Below, in pieces: positions 8,907 to 17,456 of a stretch of DNA of 64,000 nucleotides. The translations under genes were made by a program, and so were the position numbers. Each line of letters starts with the position of its first letter. Position 1 is the stretch's first letter. Below the pieces are notes generated by a model. That model did no database searches and was not told the DNA's origin. It saw nothing but the letters and a program-made list of their open reading frames with translations. Source of the stretch: DATBVX01 sp963705495 (lineage in GTDB: Bacteria; Pseudomonadota; Gammaproteobacteria; Steroidobacterales; Steroidobacteraceae); contig CAVPJQ010000003.1 in assembly GCA_963705495.1 (NCBI GenBank), positions 62,001-126,000 of the forward strand, in the 5' to 3' direction.

Positions 8907-10397
8907 TTGGCTACGCGTTCGGTGACGGTTGATCTCAAACACGTCGATCTTGATCGCGGCGGGCGCCGCATCCTTCGTGACATCACCTGGCGCATCCGCC
9001 CGGGCCAGCGTTGGGCGTTACTCGGTCCAAACGGTGCGGGAAAGACGCAGCTTCTGAAGGTGGTCGCGGGCGATGTCTGGCCGACGCCGACCCGCCGCGG
9101 CCGGCGTAGCTATGTGGTAGGCCAGGAGCGCCAGGACGAGCCGCTTGGCGCCAGGGAGCTGATTACCTACGTCGGTGCCGAGCGCCAGGACAAGTACGAG
9201 CGCTACGAGTGGAATCTGCCGGTCCTCGACCTGGTCGGCACCGGCATCCATGGAACCGACATCGTGCTCGAGCCTCTCAGTGCCCGACAGCGTCGCGAGG
9301 CTCAGCGCCTTCTCAAGCGCTTCGGGGTGCAGTCTTTCGCGCGCCGCAAGGTTCTGACGCTGTCCTACGGCGAGCGTCGGCTGGCACTCATTGCACGCGC
9401 GCTGGCGGCAAACCCTCGTCTGCTGCTGCTCGATGAAGTATTCAATGGGCTGGATCACGATCGGCGCCGCATGCTGATGCGCTATCTCGAGGCGAGCCGC
9501 CGATCAAAAATGCCGTGGGTGCTGGCAGCGCATCGACGCGAGGATCTGCCGCGGTCAGTCACGCACGTGCTGATGCTCGATCGTGGCCGGATCACCTACA
9601 TGGGTCCGCGCGCTCGGGCACCGCTCGCCTCGCTCATCGCAGAGCCCGCGTTGAGGGTGCCGCCCTCCGGGCGCTCGATCGCACCGAGCAGCAAGCGGCG
9701 ACCAGTACCTTTCATCTCGATCCGCAATGCCGATGTCTTCGTCGAGCACCAGCCGGTACTCACCGGCATCTCGTGGCAGATCGCGAAGGGCGAACACTGG
9801 GCTGTGCTCGGCCGCAACGGAGCGGGAAAATCTACGCTCCTCAAGCTGCTGTACGGAGATCTGTCGCCGGCACTTGGCGGAACGATTGAGCGTCGCGGCC
9901 ATCCGCCCGGAACGGCGCTCGAGCCGTTTCGCAAGAAGGTCGGATTGCTTTCACCCGAGCTGCAGAGCGCGCACGCACGCGACGATGTGACAGTGGAGGA
10001 GGTCGTCATCTCGGGTCGGCACGCCAGTATCGGTCTCAATGACACGCCGACTGCGGCCGAGCGTCGAGCCGCCAGGCGCTGGCTGCGTTTCTTCGCCCTG
10101 GAGAAGCTCGCCCGGCGACGGCCCCGCGAGATTTCCTATGGACAGATGCGAGGCGTGTTGCTCGCGCGTGCCATGATCAATGCGCCGCGATTGCTGCTTC
10201 TCGACGAGCCGTGCACCGGCCTCGATGCGCCGTCGCGCAAGCGCGTACGCGCCCATCTGCAGCGCCTCGCCGACTCCGGGGTGCAACTCGTGATGGGCAC
10301 GCATCACCGCAGTGATCTGGTGCCCGCCATCAACCGTGTGTTGTGGCTGGAGAAGGGAAGAATAAGAGCGGTGACGAGCGCGCCGCGATCGCGCTGA
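8907..10397 (+). CDS. Twin-domain ABC ATPase (ModF/PhrA-like)
   Basis: The 496-residue soluble protein holds two ABC ATPase domains in tandem. The first (about 1-230) has Walker A GPNGAGKT, signature LSYGE and Walker B LLLLDEVF; the second (about 260-490) has GRNGAGKS, ISYGQ and LLLLDEPC. There are no membrane segments. The architecture matches the ModF/PhrA (photorepair protein A) group, whose exact role is unsettled. The open frame begins at TTG 8907, 77 bp after paaZ. It converges on the phzF-like gene with only 9 bp between stops. Confidence 0.8.
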   Translation: MATRSVTVDLKHVDLDRGGRRILRDITWRIRPGQRWALLGPNGAGKTQLLKVVAGDVWPTPTRRGRRSYVVGQERQDEPLGARELITYVGAERQDKYERYEWNLPVLDLVGTGIHGTDIVLEPLSARQRREAQRLLKRFGVQSFARRKVLTLSYGERRLALIARALAANPRLLLLDEVFNGLDHDRRRMLMRYLEASRRSKMPWVLAAHRREDLPRSVTHVLMLDRGRITYMGPRARAPLASLIAEPALRVPPSGRSIAPSSKRRPVPFISIRNADVFVEHQPVLTGISWQIAKGEHWAVLGRNGAGKSTLLKLLYGDLSPALGGTIERRGHPPGTALEPFRKKVGLLSPELQSAHARDDVTVEEVVISGRHASIGLNDTPTAAERRAARRWLRFFALEKLARRRPREISYGQMRGVLLARAMINAPRLLLLDEPCTGLDAPSRKRVRAHLQRLADSGVQLVMGTHHRSDLVPAINRVLWLEKGRIRAVTSAPRSR

Positions 10398-10406
10398 TTC
10401 GAACCG

Positions 10407-11327
10407 TCAGCCGGCCGCCGGGAGCTCGATCCTGGTCTCGAACACGATCACCGCGTTGCCGGCAACGCGCACGCTGTAGGCCTCGCCGCCGTACTCCTGC
10501 ACTTCGACCCGCACTTCGCCGGGCCGGCCAAGCGCCCGGCCCTGGTGGCCGCGAAAGCGCGCGATGCCATCATGCGCAGCCAGCAGGTGATGCCGGACCA
10601 GGAACGCACCCAGCATGCCGTGGGCATTGCCGCTCACCGCATCCTCCGGCACGCCGATCGCGGGACAGAACATGCGCGCTTCGGTGGTCATCTCGCGTTC
10701 ATCACCGCTCAGCGCGAAGACGAAATAGCCCTCAGCGCCCAGGTGTGGCGTGAGACGCGCCAGCGTGTCGAGATTCGGATGCAGTTGGCCGAGTGACAGC
10801 GGACTGCGCAGTGCAAGCATCATGCGCGTGCTGCCGGTCGCAAAGATTTCAGGCGGACAGCGCGGATCGAGATCGCCATGGCTCACGCCCAGGGCGTCGA
10901 GGACCGCATCGAGTTCTGCCGGCAGCATCTCGCGAGCGCTGCGTGGCGCGGACAGGCGCATGCCTACTTCGGTGGCTCCGTCTACGGTTTGAAGATCGAT
11001 CGTGACGATCCCGGTCCCCGACAATTGGCGCAGCGGGCTTCCCGGCTTCAACCCGAGACTGTTGCGCACGAAGTGCGCGGCGACGGTCGCATGCCCGACA
11101 AATGGCACCTCGCACTTCGAGGTAAAGAACCTCATCCGCAGGTCGTGATCCTCGCCCGACGGTCGCGAGATGAATGCGGTATCGCCGCGCCCGAGCTCGC
11201 GCGCGAGCTTCTGCATCTCGTCATCGGTGAGATCGTCCGCATCCAGCACCACACCCGCGGGATTGCCGCTGAAGAGCGTGCGGGTGAATGCGTCGACCTG
11301 AAATGCCCTGTAGCTGCGTGTTGTCAT
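10407..11327 (-). CDS. PhzF-family isomerase/epimerase-like protein
   Basis: PhzF-fold proteins are two-domain alpha/beta enzymes related to diaminopimelate epimerase that catalyse isomerisation of small acids. The 306-residue length and motifs fit: FQVDAFTRTLFSGNPAGVV at the N-terminus, MRFFTSKCEVPFVGHAT, and a C-terminal GVPEDAVSGNAHG. In well-studied members a catalytic Glu sits in a SETAFV-like segment; here that position reads GDTAFI, so Glu is replaced by Asp. The substrate is unknown and neighbours give no hint. It is transcribed away from the thiamine operon. Confidence 0.85.
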   Translation of the reverse strand: MTTRSYRAFQVDAFTRTLFSGNPAGVVLDADDLTDDEMQKLARELGRGDTAFISRPSGEDHDLRMRFFTSKCEVPFVGHATVAAHFVRNSLGLKPGSPLRQLSGTGIVTIDLQTVDGATEVGMRLSAPRSAREMLPAELDAVLDALGVSHGDLDPRCPPEIFATGSTRMMLALRSPLSLGQLHPNLDTLARLTPHLGAEGYFVFALSGDEREMTTEARMFCPAIGVPEDAVSGNAHGMLGAFLVRHHLLAAHDGIARFRGHQGRALGRPGEVRVEVQEYGGEAYSVRVAGNAVIVFETRIELPAAG

Positions 11328-11420
11328 GTTCTCGCCCGTGGCGTGCGGAGCTTAACCGCATCGCTGCCGGCGCGAAACGGCTCGATGGCGAGCGTCGCGA
11401 AATGGTCGGACAGAAGCGGC

Positions 11421-11448
11421 TTGCCGGAGCGGGCAACTCGCGTAGAAT
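11421..11448 (+). promoter_or_regulatory. Predicted sigma-70 promoter of the thiamine operon
   Basis: A TTGCCG hexamer at 11421-11426 and a TAGAAT hexamer at 11443-11448 are 16 bp apart. Transcription would begin near 11455, just at the 5' edge of the TPP riboswitch aptamer, which is where the start is expected. The prediction rests on sequence and position only. Confidence 0.55.
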
Positions 11449-11456
11449 CCGCAGCC

Positions 11457-11556
11457 GACCTCGGGGTGGTCTGAAGGACCTGAGATGCTGACAGCCTGAC
11501 GGGCACATCAGCGAACCCGTTGAACCTGATCCGGTTAGTACCGGCGTAGGGAGCAG
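11457..11556 (+). ncRNA. TPP riboswitch (THI element)
   Basis: The stretch contains the conserved aptamer blocks of the thiamine pyrophosphate riboswitch in the right order: GGGGTGGTC, the pyrimidine-sensing CTGAGATG (from 11480), and the 3' block with ACCCGTTGAACCTGAT, CCGG and CGTAGGGAG. The 3' conserved GGGAG (11549-11553) also lies six bases before the TTG start of the receptor gene, so it would serve as the Shine-Dalgarno sequence. Ligand binding would therefore hide the ribosome site directly, with no separate expression platform. It is the switch for the whole downstream thiamine uptake operon. Confidence 0.95.
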
Positions 11557-11559
11557 GTT

Positions 11560-13665
11560 TTGAACGTACCAAGGTTCCTTTCACTACCCGGCATTCGTGC
11601 CGTTCTCACCGTTGTCCTGACGTGCGCCGCACCGCTCGTGGATGCGCAATCCCAGGTCGCGGAGCCGCTGGGCGAAATCACCGTTACGGCCACGATGCGC
11701 GAGGTGGCGCTGCTCGACGTGGCGGCGAGTGTCTCGGTGCTCGATCGCCAGACACTCGCAGACGCGGGGGAACAGCACTTCCAGGATGTGCTCGGACTGG
11801 TACCGAACCTCAACTGGGCGGCGGGCAGCTCGCGGCCGCGCTACTTTCAGCTCCGAGGCGTCGGCGATCTCGAGCAGTACCAGGGCGCGCCCAATCCCTC
11901 GATCGGCTTCCTCGTCGATGACATCGACTTCAGTGGTGTTGGAATGGTGGCGACGCTGTTCGATGTCGAGCAGATCGAAGTGCTGCGTGGCCCTCAGGGG
12001 ACGCGTTACGGCGCCAATGCGCTCGGTGGAGTGATCAAGGTGAAGACGCGCGAGCCGCAGCGCAACTTCGATGCCGCCACCGAAGTCTCGATGGGCCAGG
12101 ACGATGAGTGGAGCGTCGGCGGCGTCGTGGGCGGTGCCATTGCAGGTACTGAAACCGGCGCATTTCGGGTCGGTGTGCAGCAATACGAAAGTGACGGATT
12201 CCGTCGTAACGCGTTCCTCCACCGCGATGACACGAATGACCGCAATGAACTGACCGCCCGTGCGCGCGTGAGCTTCGAGCCTTCGGAGCGCTGGCAGATC
12301 GATGCGAGCGCGCTCGTGATCGACCTCGACAACGGCTATGACGCTTTCGCGATCGACAACTCGCGCGTCACGCAATCGAATCGTCCCGGCAGCGATTCGC
12401 AGCGCTCGCTCGGCGGCTCTGTGGACCTGAACTATCGTGGGGATGCTTTCGACGTCGTGAGCATCTCGGCGTACGCCGATGCGGACATCGACTATGGATT
12501 CGATGGGGACTGGGGCAACAATGCGTTCTGGGGCGTGCCTTACGATTTCACCAGCCGCATTCAACGCAATCGGCGCACCTTCACGCAGGACCTGAGGCTC
12601 GAATCACCGGGTGCTGACGCCGACCGCCCGTTCGCGTGGATCGCAGGCGTCTACGTTCGCGAGCTGGACGAAAGCAACGATCAGCTGGACCAGGGCGTGT
12701 ATCTGACTGATGTCACCTTCAGTCCTCTGGAAAGCGACTTTCGCTCCACGAACTACGCGCTCTACGGACAGGTCGACTGGGCGCTGTCGCCAGCGCTCCA
12801 GCTGTCGCTCGGGCTGCGGGCTGAAGGGCGCGATGCGCGCTATGAGGATACGAACGGTGAGCGTTTCACCCCAACCGATGAAATGTTCGGCGGGCACCTG
12901 AGCATCGACTACGCGCTTTCAGATGACATGCGCTGGTACGCAAGCCTGTCCCGGGGCTACAACTCGGGCGGGTTCAACATCGGCTTGTCCGTAACGCCCG
13001 ATCGGCGCCAGTACGATCCCGAGTATCTGTGGAATCTCGAGACCGGCGTGAAGGCCTTGCTGGCAGATGGCCGGCTCAATACGACGCTGACGCTCTTCTA
13101 TATGGAGCGCCACAACGAGCAGGTGAGCAGTTCCTTCCAGCTCGATCCCACCGATCCGCTGACTTTCGTCTTCTACACCGACAACGCGGCACAGGGACGC
13201 AACTACGGCCTCGAAGCGAGCGCGCGCTGGCACGCCGTGGAGACCCTCTGGGTGGATGCCTCGCTCGGGCTCCTGCGCGCTTATTACCTCGACTACATGT
13301 TCGGCGATCGCAATCTCGATGGGCGCGAGCAGACCAACGCACCGTCGTACCAATATTCTGCTGGCCTCACCTGGCGTCACCCGCTCGGCTGGATGGCGCG
13401 ACTGGGTGTTATGGGGCGCGATGCCTACTACTACAGCGCGAGCAACGACGAGCGCGCACGCGTCTCAACGCTCGTCAACCTGAAGGCGGGATACGAAGCC
13501 GAACACTGGTCGATGTACCTGTGGGGACAGAATGTCTTCGATGAGAACTACAGCCAGCTCGGGTTCTTCTTCGGCAACGAGCCGCCCGATTTCACACCCA
13601 AGCGCTACACGCAGGCGGGCGATCCGCGCCAGCTTGGCATCACTGCAACGTGGCATTTCCGATAA
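11560..13665 (+). CDS. TonB-dependent outer-membrane receptor, thiamine-regulated
   Basis: The 701-residue protein starts at TTG 11560 with a signal peptide (about residues 1-28, hydrophobic VLTVVLTCAAPLVDAQ). A TonB-box-like EITVTA segment follows, then a plug domain (DVAASVSVLDRQTLADAG, LRGPQGTRYGANALGGVIKV) and a long beta-barrel with alternating aromatic strands ending WHFR. Such receptors take up scarce ligands using TonB energy. Control by the TPP riboswitch and the three downstream genes point to thiamine or a thiamine phosphate as ligand. The last residue is Arg after Phe, as in the two autotransporters of this window. Confidence 0.92.
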   Translation: MNVPRFLSLPGIRAVLTVVLTCAAPLVDAQSQVAEPLGEITVTATMREVALLDVAASVSVLDRQTLADAGEQHFQDVLGLVPNLNWAAGSSRPRYFQLRGVGDLEQYQGAPNPSIGFLVDDIDFSGVGMVATLFDVEQIEVLRGPQGTRYGANALGGVIKVKTREPQRNFDAATEVSMGQDDEWSVGGVVGGAIAGTETGAFRVGVQQYESDGFRRNAFLHRDDTNDRNELTARARVSFEPSERWQIDASALVIDLDNGYDAFAIDNSRVTQSNRPGSDSQRSLGGSVDLNYRGDAFDVVSISAYADADIDYGFDGDWGNNAFWGVPYDFTSRIQRNRRTFTQDLRLESPGADADRPFAWIAGVYVRELDESNDQLDQGVYLTDVTFSPLESDFRSTNYALYGQVDWALSPALQLSLGLRAEGRDARYEDTNGERFTPTDEMFGGHLSIDYALSDDMRWYASLSRGYNSGGFNIGLSVTPDRRQYDPEYLWNLETGVKALLADGRLNTTLTLFYMERHNEQVSSSFQLDPTDPLTFVFYTDNAAQGRNYGLEASARWHAVETLWVDASLGLLRAYYLDYMFGDRNLDGREQTNAPSYQYSAGLTWRHPLGWMARLGVMGRDAYYYSASNDERARVSTLVNLKAGYEAEHWSMYLWGQNVFDENYSQLGFFFGNEPPDFTPKRYTQAGDPRQLGITATWHFR

Positions 13666-13676
13666 AGGAGAGTGCG

Positions 13677-13922
13677 ATGGAGATCGCAGTCGAGATTTCG
13701 TTGTATCCGCTCGATGCGGACTACATTCCGCCGATCCAGGATTTCATCGATCGCCTCAACACCCATGGCGGTCTGAAGATCATTACCAACAGCATGAGCA
13801 CGCAGGTGTTCGGTGAGTACTCACGCGTGATGCAGGCCCTCAACGCCGAACTGCGCGGCACCTTTGAGACCAATGAAAAGGCCGCCTTCGCCATGAAAGT
13901 GCTCGGTCCGTTGGCCGCGTAA
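13677..13922 (+). CDS. Small thiamine-binding protein (MTH1187/YkoF-like, DUF77)
   Basis: The 81-residue protein has the ferredoxin-like pattern of the DUF77/Thiamine_BP family: EIAVEISLYPLD at the start, then GLKIITNSMSTQVFGEYSRV, and NEKAAFAMKVLGPL at the end. Family members bind thiamine or its pyrimidine moiety in the cytoplasm. An AAAGGAG site (13664-13670) stands before ATG 13677; the frame is open slightly upstream but that would run into the receptor gene. It lies 11 bp after the receptor and 4 bp before the permease, in a riboswitch-controlled operon, which supports the assignment. Confidence 0.8.
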   Translation: MEIAVEISLYPLDADYIPPIQDFIDRLNTHGGLKIITNSMSTQVFGEYSRVMQALNAELRGTFETNEKAAFAMKVLGPLAA

Positions 13923-13926
13923 ATCG

Positions 13927-14514
13927 ATGCAAGGGCTACTCGGCGAATTGCAGGCGTGGTCGCCTGTCGAGCTGGTCGCAGCGGTACTGGCGCTGCTCTA
14001 CCTGGTGCTTGCAGCACGCCAGAATCCCTGGTGCTGGCCCTGTGCGCTCGTGAGCACGGCGATTTACCTGGTGCTGTTCTTTGAGCGCGCGCTTTACCAG
14101 CAGGCATTCCTGCAAGCGTTCTACATCGGCATGGCGATCTACGGCTGGTGGCATTGGCGCGGCGCCCGAACGGGAACCGGATCACTTGCCGTCTCGCGTT
14201 GGAAGCCCGCCCAGCATGTAGCGGCCGCCCTCGCGGTGCTCGCACTGACCCTGCTGACCGGCTGGCTCGAATCAAGATTCACGCCAGCGCCATTTCCGTA
14301 CCTCGACGCATTCACGACCTGGGGAAGCGTGGTGACCACCTGGATGGTGGCGCGCAAGGTGCTCGAGAACTGGCTCTACTGGCTGGTGGTGGACTCGGTG
14401 ATGGTCTATCTGTCGTACGTCGCGGGACTGCCGGCGACTGCACTCCTGTTTGTCATCTACCTCGGCATCGTGATTGCTGGATTCATCTCGTGGCGACGCA
14501 CGCTTCCGGCCTGA
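13927..14514 (+). CDS. pnuT: PnuC-family thiamine permease (PnuT-like)
   Basis: This 195-residue inner-membrane protein has about seven hydrophobic segments and PnuC-family features such as LAARQNPWCWPCALVSTAIY, the GWWHW segment near residue 75 and a DSVMVYLSYVAGLPATALLF segment. PnuC-type carriers move vitamins by facilitated diffusion and rely on cytoplasmic phosphorylation to trap the substrate. Its place between the thiamine-binding protein and a kinase, under a TPP riboswitch, identifies thiamine as the likely substrate. The kinase GTG start lies inside its 3' end (25-bp overlap). Confidence 0.88.
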   Translation: MQGLLGELQAWSPVELVAAVLALLYLVLAARQNPWCWPCALVSTAIYLVLFFERALYQQAFLQAFYIGMAIYGWWHWRGARTGTGSLAVSRWKPAQHVAAALAVLALTLLTGWLESRFTPAPFPYLDAFTTWGSVVTTWMVARKVLENWLYWLVVDSVMVYLSYVAGLPATALLFVIYLGIVIAGFISWRRTLPA

Positions 14515-15353
14515 ATAACGCAGAGGAGCTTCGCGTCGCTGTGGAGCGTGCTCTTGGCCGATCCTTGGGCGATGCCCGCATCGAGAGTGTTGGCTTGGGA
14601 GCGAGAAATTCAATCTGGCGAATTCGCGGGCGTGACTATGACTGGATCGCGCGAATTGCGCATGAGCGGCCCAACCTGCAGCTCGATGTGAGGCAGGAAT
14701 ACGCGGCTCATTCCGCGGCGGCCGCGGCCGGCATGGCTCCGAAGATCGTTTTGGCTGAGCCCGGGCAACGCCTGCTGCTGATGGAGTTCGTGCCTGGGGT
14801 GCCGTGGAGCGCGGCGGACGTCAGGAATCGAATCGCCAAGACTGGCCTCACGCCTGCGCGCGCTGCACGCATTGGCGCCTCCGGAAGCGTTGGCGTCTTT
14901 CGATCTGGTCGACGGTGTAATTTCGCTCATCACTCGGCTCGACCGTCTCAGTGTATCGGGCCTCGATACCGAGGGGCTGCGGAGCAGGGCGCAACTTCAC
15001 TCGCGCAGGACTACCGATCTTCGTCGCAGCCCGCTTTTTGTCACAACGATCTGCATCACTTGAACCTGCTCGGCGTTGAGCCGTTATTCATCGACTGGGA
15101 ATATGCGGCGATCGGAGATCCTCAGATGGATCTCGCGGCCGTAGCGACCTATCACGATTTCGATGTGCACCGGCGCAGGGAGCTGCTGCGCAGCTACGGA
15201 AGCGAGCGTGGCATGGCAGACTTCGACGTCGTTTGCGCCTTGTTCGATGCCTTGCACCTCGCTTGGCTGGTCGTGGCGGACGTGTGGGATGAGACACCGA
15301 TGACTCGACGTGCGACCCTGATGGCGCGGGTCGGCCTTCGGGCCGACGGGTAG
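14490..15353 (+). CDS. Thiamine kinase-like phosphotransferase with two internal frame changes
   Basis: The open frame of 287 codons starts at GTG 14490. Its ends read well as a choline/thiamine kinase-type enzyme: AHERPNLQLDVRQEYAAHSA early, then catalytic loop FCHNDLHHLNLL and metal motif FIDWEYAAIGDPQMDLA. Between about 14838 and 15000 the expected protein (SRLRALHALAPPEALASFDL onward) is instead in the +1 frame, while the main frame gives unrelated residues. One extra base near 14838 and a compensating change near 14980-15010 would explain this. The gene product would trap imported thiamine as its phosphate. Confidence 0.75.
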   Translation: MATHASGLNNAEELRVAVERALGRSLGDARIESVGLGARNSIWRIRGRDYDWIARIAHERPNLQLDVRQEYAAHSAAAAAGMAPKIVLAEPGQRLLLMEFVPGVPWSAADVRNRIAKTGLTPARAARIGASGSVGVFRSGRRCNFAHHSARPSQCIGPRYRGAAEQGATSLAQDYRSSSQPAFCHNDLHHLNLLGVEPLFIDWEYAAIGDPQMDLAAVATYHDFDVHRRRELLRSYGSERGMADFDVVCALFDALHLAWLVVADVWDETPMTRRATLMARVGLRADG

Positions 15354-15415
15354 TCAGTCGAGCCCCGATTCGGCAGACTAGCGCGCGAGATCTGCAACCA
15401 GGGGATGCACAACAC

Positions 15416-15730
15416 ATGCCGGAGTTGAAGGTCATCGATCGCGATGGGGTCGAGCATAGCGTCGAAGCGCGCAGCGGGCTCAAGGTGATGGAGACGCTGC
15501 GCGAACTGGACTATGGCGTGGCGGCGATCTGCGGCGGCATGTGTTCCTGCGCCACCTGCCACATCTACGTGGATCCGGAATGGTTTGCGAAGCTTCCGCG
15601 TCGGCAGTCCGATGAACAGGATCTACTGAGCGAGCTCTCGCACACCCAGGACAATTCGCGGCTCAGCTGCCAGGTTGAGATGACCGATGCCCTCTCGGGC
15701 CTCCGCGTGACCATCGCGCCGGATGAGTAG
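15416..15730 (+). CDS. 2Fe-2S ferredoxin, adrenodoxin type
   Basis: The 104-residue protein has the vertebrate-type ferredoxin cluster motif CGGMCSCATCH plus a distal Cys in RLSCQVEM, preceded by EARSGLKVMETLRELDYGV. Such ferredoxins donate electrons to P450s or ring hydroxylases, or serve Fe-S assembly; no partner gene is adjacent. The gene is complete. Seven bases after its stop codon the sequence GTTAGGC begins, which is the left border of the cassette region, so whatever originally followed this gene has been displaced. Confidence 0.92.
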   Translation: MPELKVIDRDGVEHSVEARSGLKVMETLRELDYGVAAICGGMCSCATCHIYVDPEWFAKLPRRQSDEQDLLSELSHTQDNSRLSCQVEMTDALSGLRVTIAPDE

Positions 15731-15736
15731 CGGAGG

Positions 15737-15743
15737 GTTAGGC
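15737..15743 (+). repeat. Left cassette border, attC core GTTAGGC
   Basis: The heptamer is identical to the right core of the complete attC at 17538-17544. Recombination in such sites falls between G and TT, so the cassette proper would begin at 15738. It lies seven bases after the ferredoxin stop codon and no matching left half is found upstream. Confidence 0.6.
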
Positions 15744-15786
15744 GGCAAGAATCGCGCTTGGACAATTTTGAAGACAATGGTGACAG

Positions 15787-17385
15787 ATGAGAACGCGCAT
15801 CCACATCGCAGTGCCGTTGGTCGCCCTTTCGCTGGCCGCGGCGAGCGTCGCCTTCGGCCAACATGACCATAGCCACGGCGATAACGTCGGCAAGGTCGAG
15901 TTTCCGAACTCGTGCAGCCCGGCGGTGCAGGACCAGTTCCTGCGCGGAGTGGCGATGTTGCACTCGTTCTACTACTCGGCGGCGCAGAAGGCCTTCGAGG
16001 AAGTGGCCACTGAGGATGACTCCTGCACGATCGCCGCCTGGGGCTACGCCTCCATCTTGATGAGGAACCCGCTCCAGGGCGTCGGCTCCTCGCCGGAGAA
16101 CGCACGGCTGGCGAAAGTCGCGATCGACAAGGGCCGCAAGATGGGGGCGAAGACCCAGCGCGAGCACGACTATCTCGAGGCAGTCGCCGCCTACTACGAG
16201 GACTTCGCCAACCGCAGCGAGCGTGAGCGCCAGCTCGCGCGCGCGAAGGCCTACGAGGCGCTCGCGTCGAAGTACACGGAGGACGACGAGGCGCAGATCT
16301 TCTACGCGCTCTACCTCGCCGCGACGCAGTCCGCGTCCGACCAGACCTATTCCGCGTACCTCAAGGCGGCCGGCATCCTCGAGAAGCAGTTCGCCAAGCA
16401 CCCCGACCATCCGGGCGTCGCGCACTATCTCATCCACAGTTACGACGCACCGCCGCTCGCGCAGCGGGGTCTGCCCGCGGCGCGCCGCTACGCCGACATC
16501 GCCCCGGACGCGCCACACGCGCTGCACATGCCCTCTCACATCTTCACCCGCGTCGGCGCGTGGAGCGACTCTGTGGCGACCAACCGCCGCTCGGCCACGG
16601 TCGCGGAGAAGAACAACGAGCCCGACGAAGCGCTGCACGCACTGGACTACATGACTTACGCCGACCTGCAACTCTCCCGCGACGCCGACGCTCGCAAGAT
16701 CCTGGACGAGGCACGCGAGCTGACTGGGTTCGATCCGGCTCGCGCCACGGGGCCGTACGCGCTCGCGGCAATGCCGGCGCGCTGCGTCGTCGAGCGCGGC
16801 GCCTGGAGCGAGGCGGCGAAGCTTGAGGCGACGCCGACGAAGTATCCTTTTACTGAGGCGATGACGCTTTTCGCACGCGCGCTCGGCGCGGCGAGGAGTG
16901 GCGATCCCGCTTCGGCGCAAAGCGACGTCGAGCGCATAACGGCGCTGCGCGACCAACTTAGGGCGGCAAAGAACGAGTATTGGGCGAACGAGGTCGAGGT
17001 GATGCGCCTCGCTTCGCTCGCCTGGGTCTCCCTCGCGCAGAAAAAGGGCAACGAGGCGCTGGACCTCATGCACGAGGCGGCTGACATCGAGGACCGGAGC
17101 GAGAAAAACATCGTCACGCCGGGGCGGCTGCTGCCCGCGCGCGAGCTGCTCGGCGACATGTTGCTTGAACTCAAGCGCCCGGTCGAGGCACTGAAGGAAT
17201 ATGAGGCGTCGCAGCTGCGCGAACCGAACCGCTATCGCGGGCTGTACGGCGCGGGGCAGGCGGCGGCGCAGTCCGGCAACCGCGACAAGGCACGGCACTA
17301 CTTATCCAAGCTGATTGAATCCGCGGGCTCCGGCGATGTCCGCCCCGAAACGGAGAAGGCGCGCCGATATCTCGCGAGTAACTGA
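15787..17385 (+). CDS. Exported TPR-repeat protein (cassette gene)
   Basis: The 532-residue protein begins with a signal peptide (about residues 1-24, VPLVALSLAAASVAFGQ) followed by a His-rich HDHSHGD stretch that may bind metal. The rest is helical and built of tetratricopeptide-type repeats, for example QKAFEEVATEDDSCTIAAWG, DEAQIFYALYLAATQ and the C-terminal RPVEALKEYEASQLREPNRY. It resembles periplasmic TPR proteins of unknown function. It has no neighbour of related role; it is the only gene of the first cassette unit and carries its own leader of about 50 bp. Confidence 0.8.
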   Translation: MRTRIHIAVPLVALSLAAASVAFGQHDHSHGDNVGKVEFPNSCSPAVQDQFLRGVAMLHSFYYSAAQKAFEEVATEDDSCTIAAWGYASILMRNPLQGVGSSPENARLAKVAIDKGRKMGAKTQREHDYLEAVAAYYEDFANRSERERQLARAKAYEALASKYTEDDEAQIFYALYLAATQSASDQTYSAYLKAAGILEKQFAKHPDHPGVAHYLIHSYDAPPLAQRGLPAARRYADIAPDAPHALHMPSHIFTRVGAWSDSVATNRRSATVAEKNNEPDEALHALDYMTYADLQLSRDADARKILDEARELTGFDPARATGPYALAAMPARCVVERGAWSEAAKLEATPTKYPFTEAMTLFARALGAARSGDPASAQSDVERITALRDQLRAAKNEYWANEVEVMRLASLAWVSLAQKKGNEALDLMHEAADIEDRSEKNIVTPGRLLPARELLGDMLLELKRPVEALKEYEASQLREPNRYRGLYGAGQAAAQSGNRDKARHYLSKLIESAGSGDVRPETEKARRYLASN

Positions 17386-17456
17386 ATGGAATCCATGGTG
17401 GATGGCGCCATAGCTGTAGCGGCGCTGCAGCCTGCGGACGGTTCAGGCGCATTACC

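Noticed and set aside
15565..17298. Open frame of 577 codons on the minus strand
   Set aside because: It is antisense to the ferredoxin and TPR genes, is extremely Arg/Leu-rich and lacks any domain signature.
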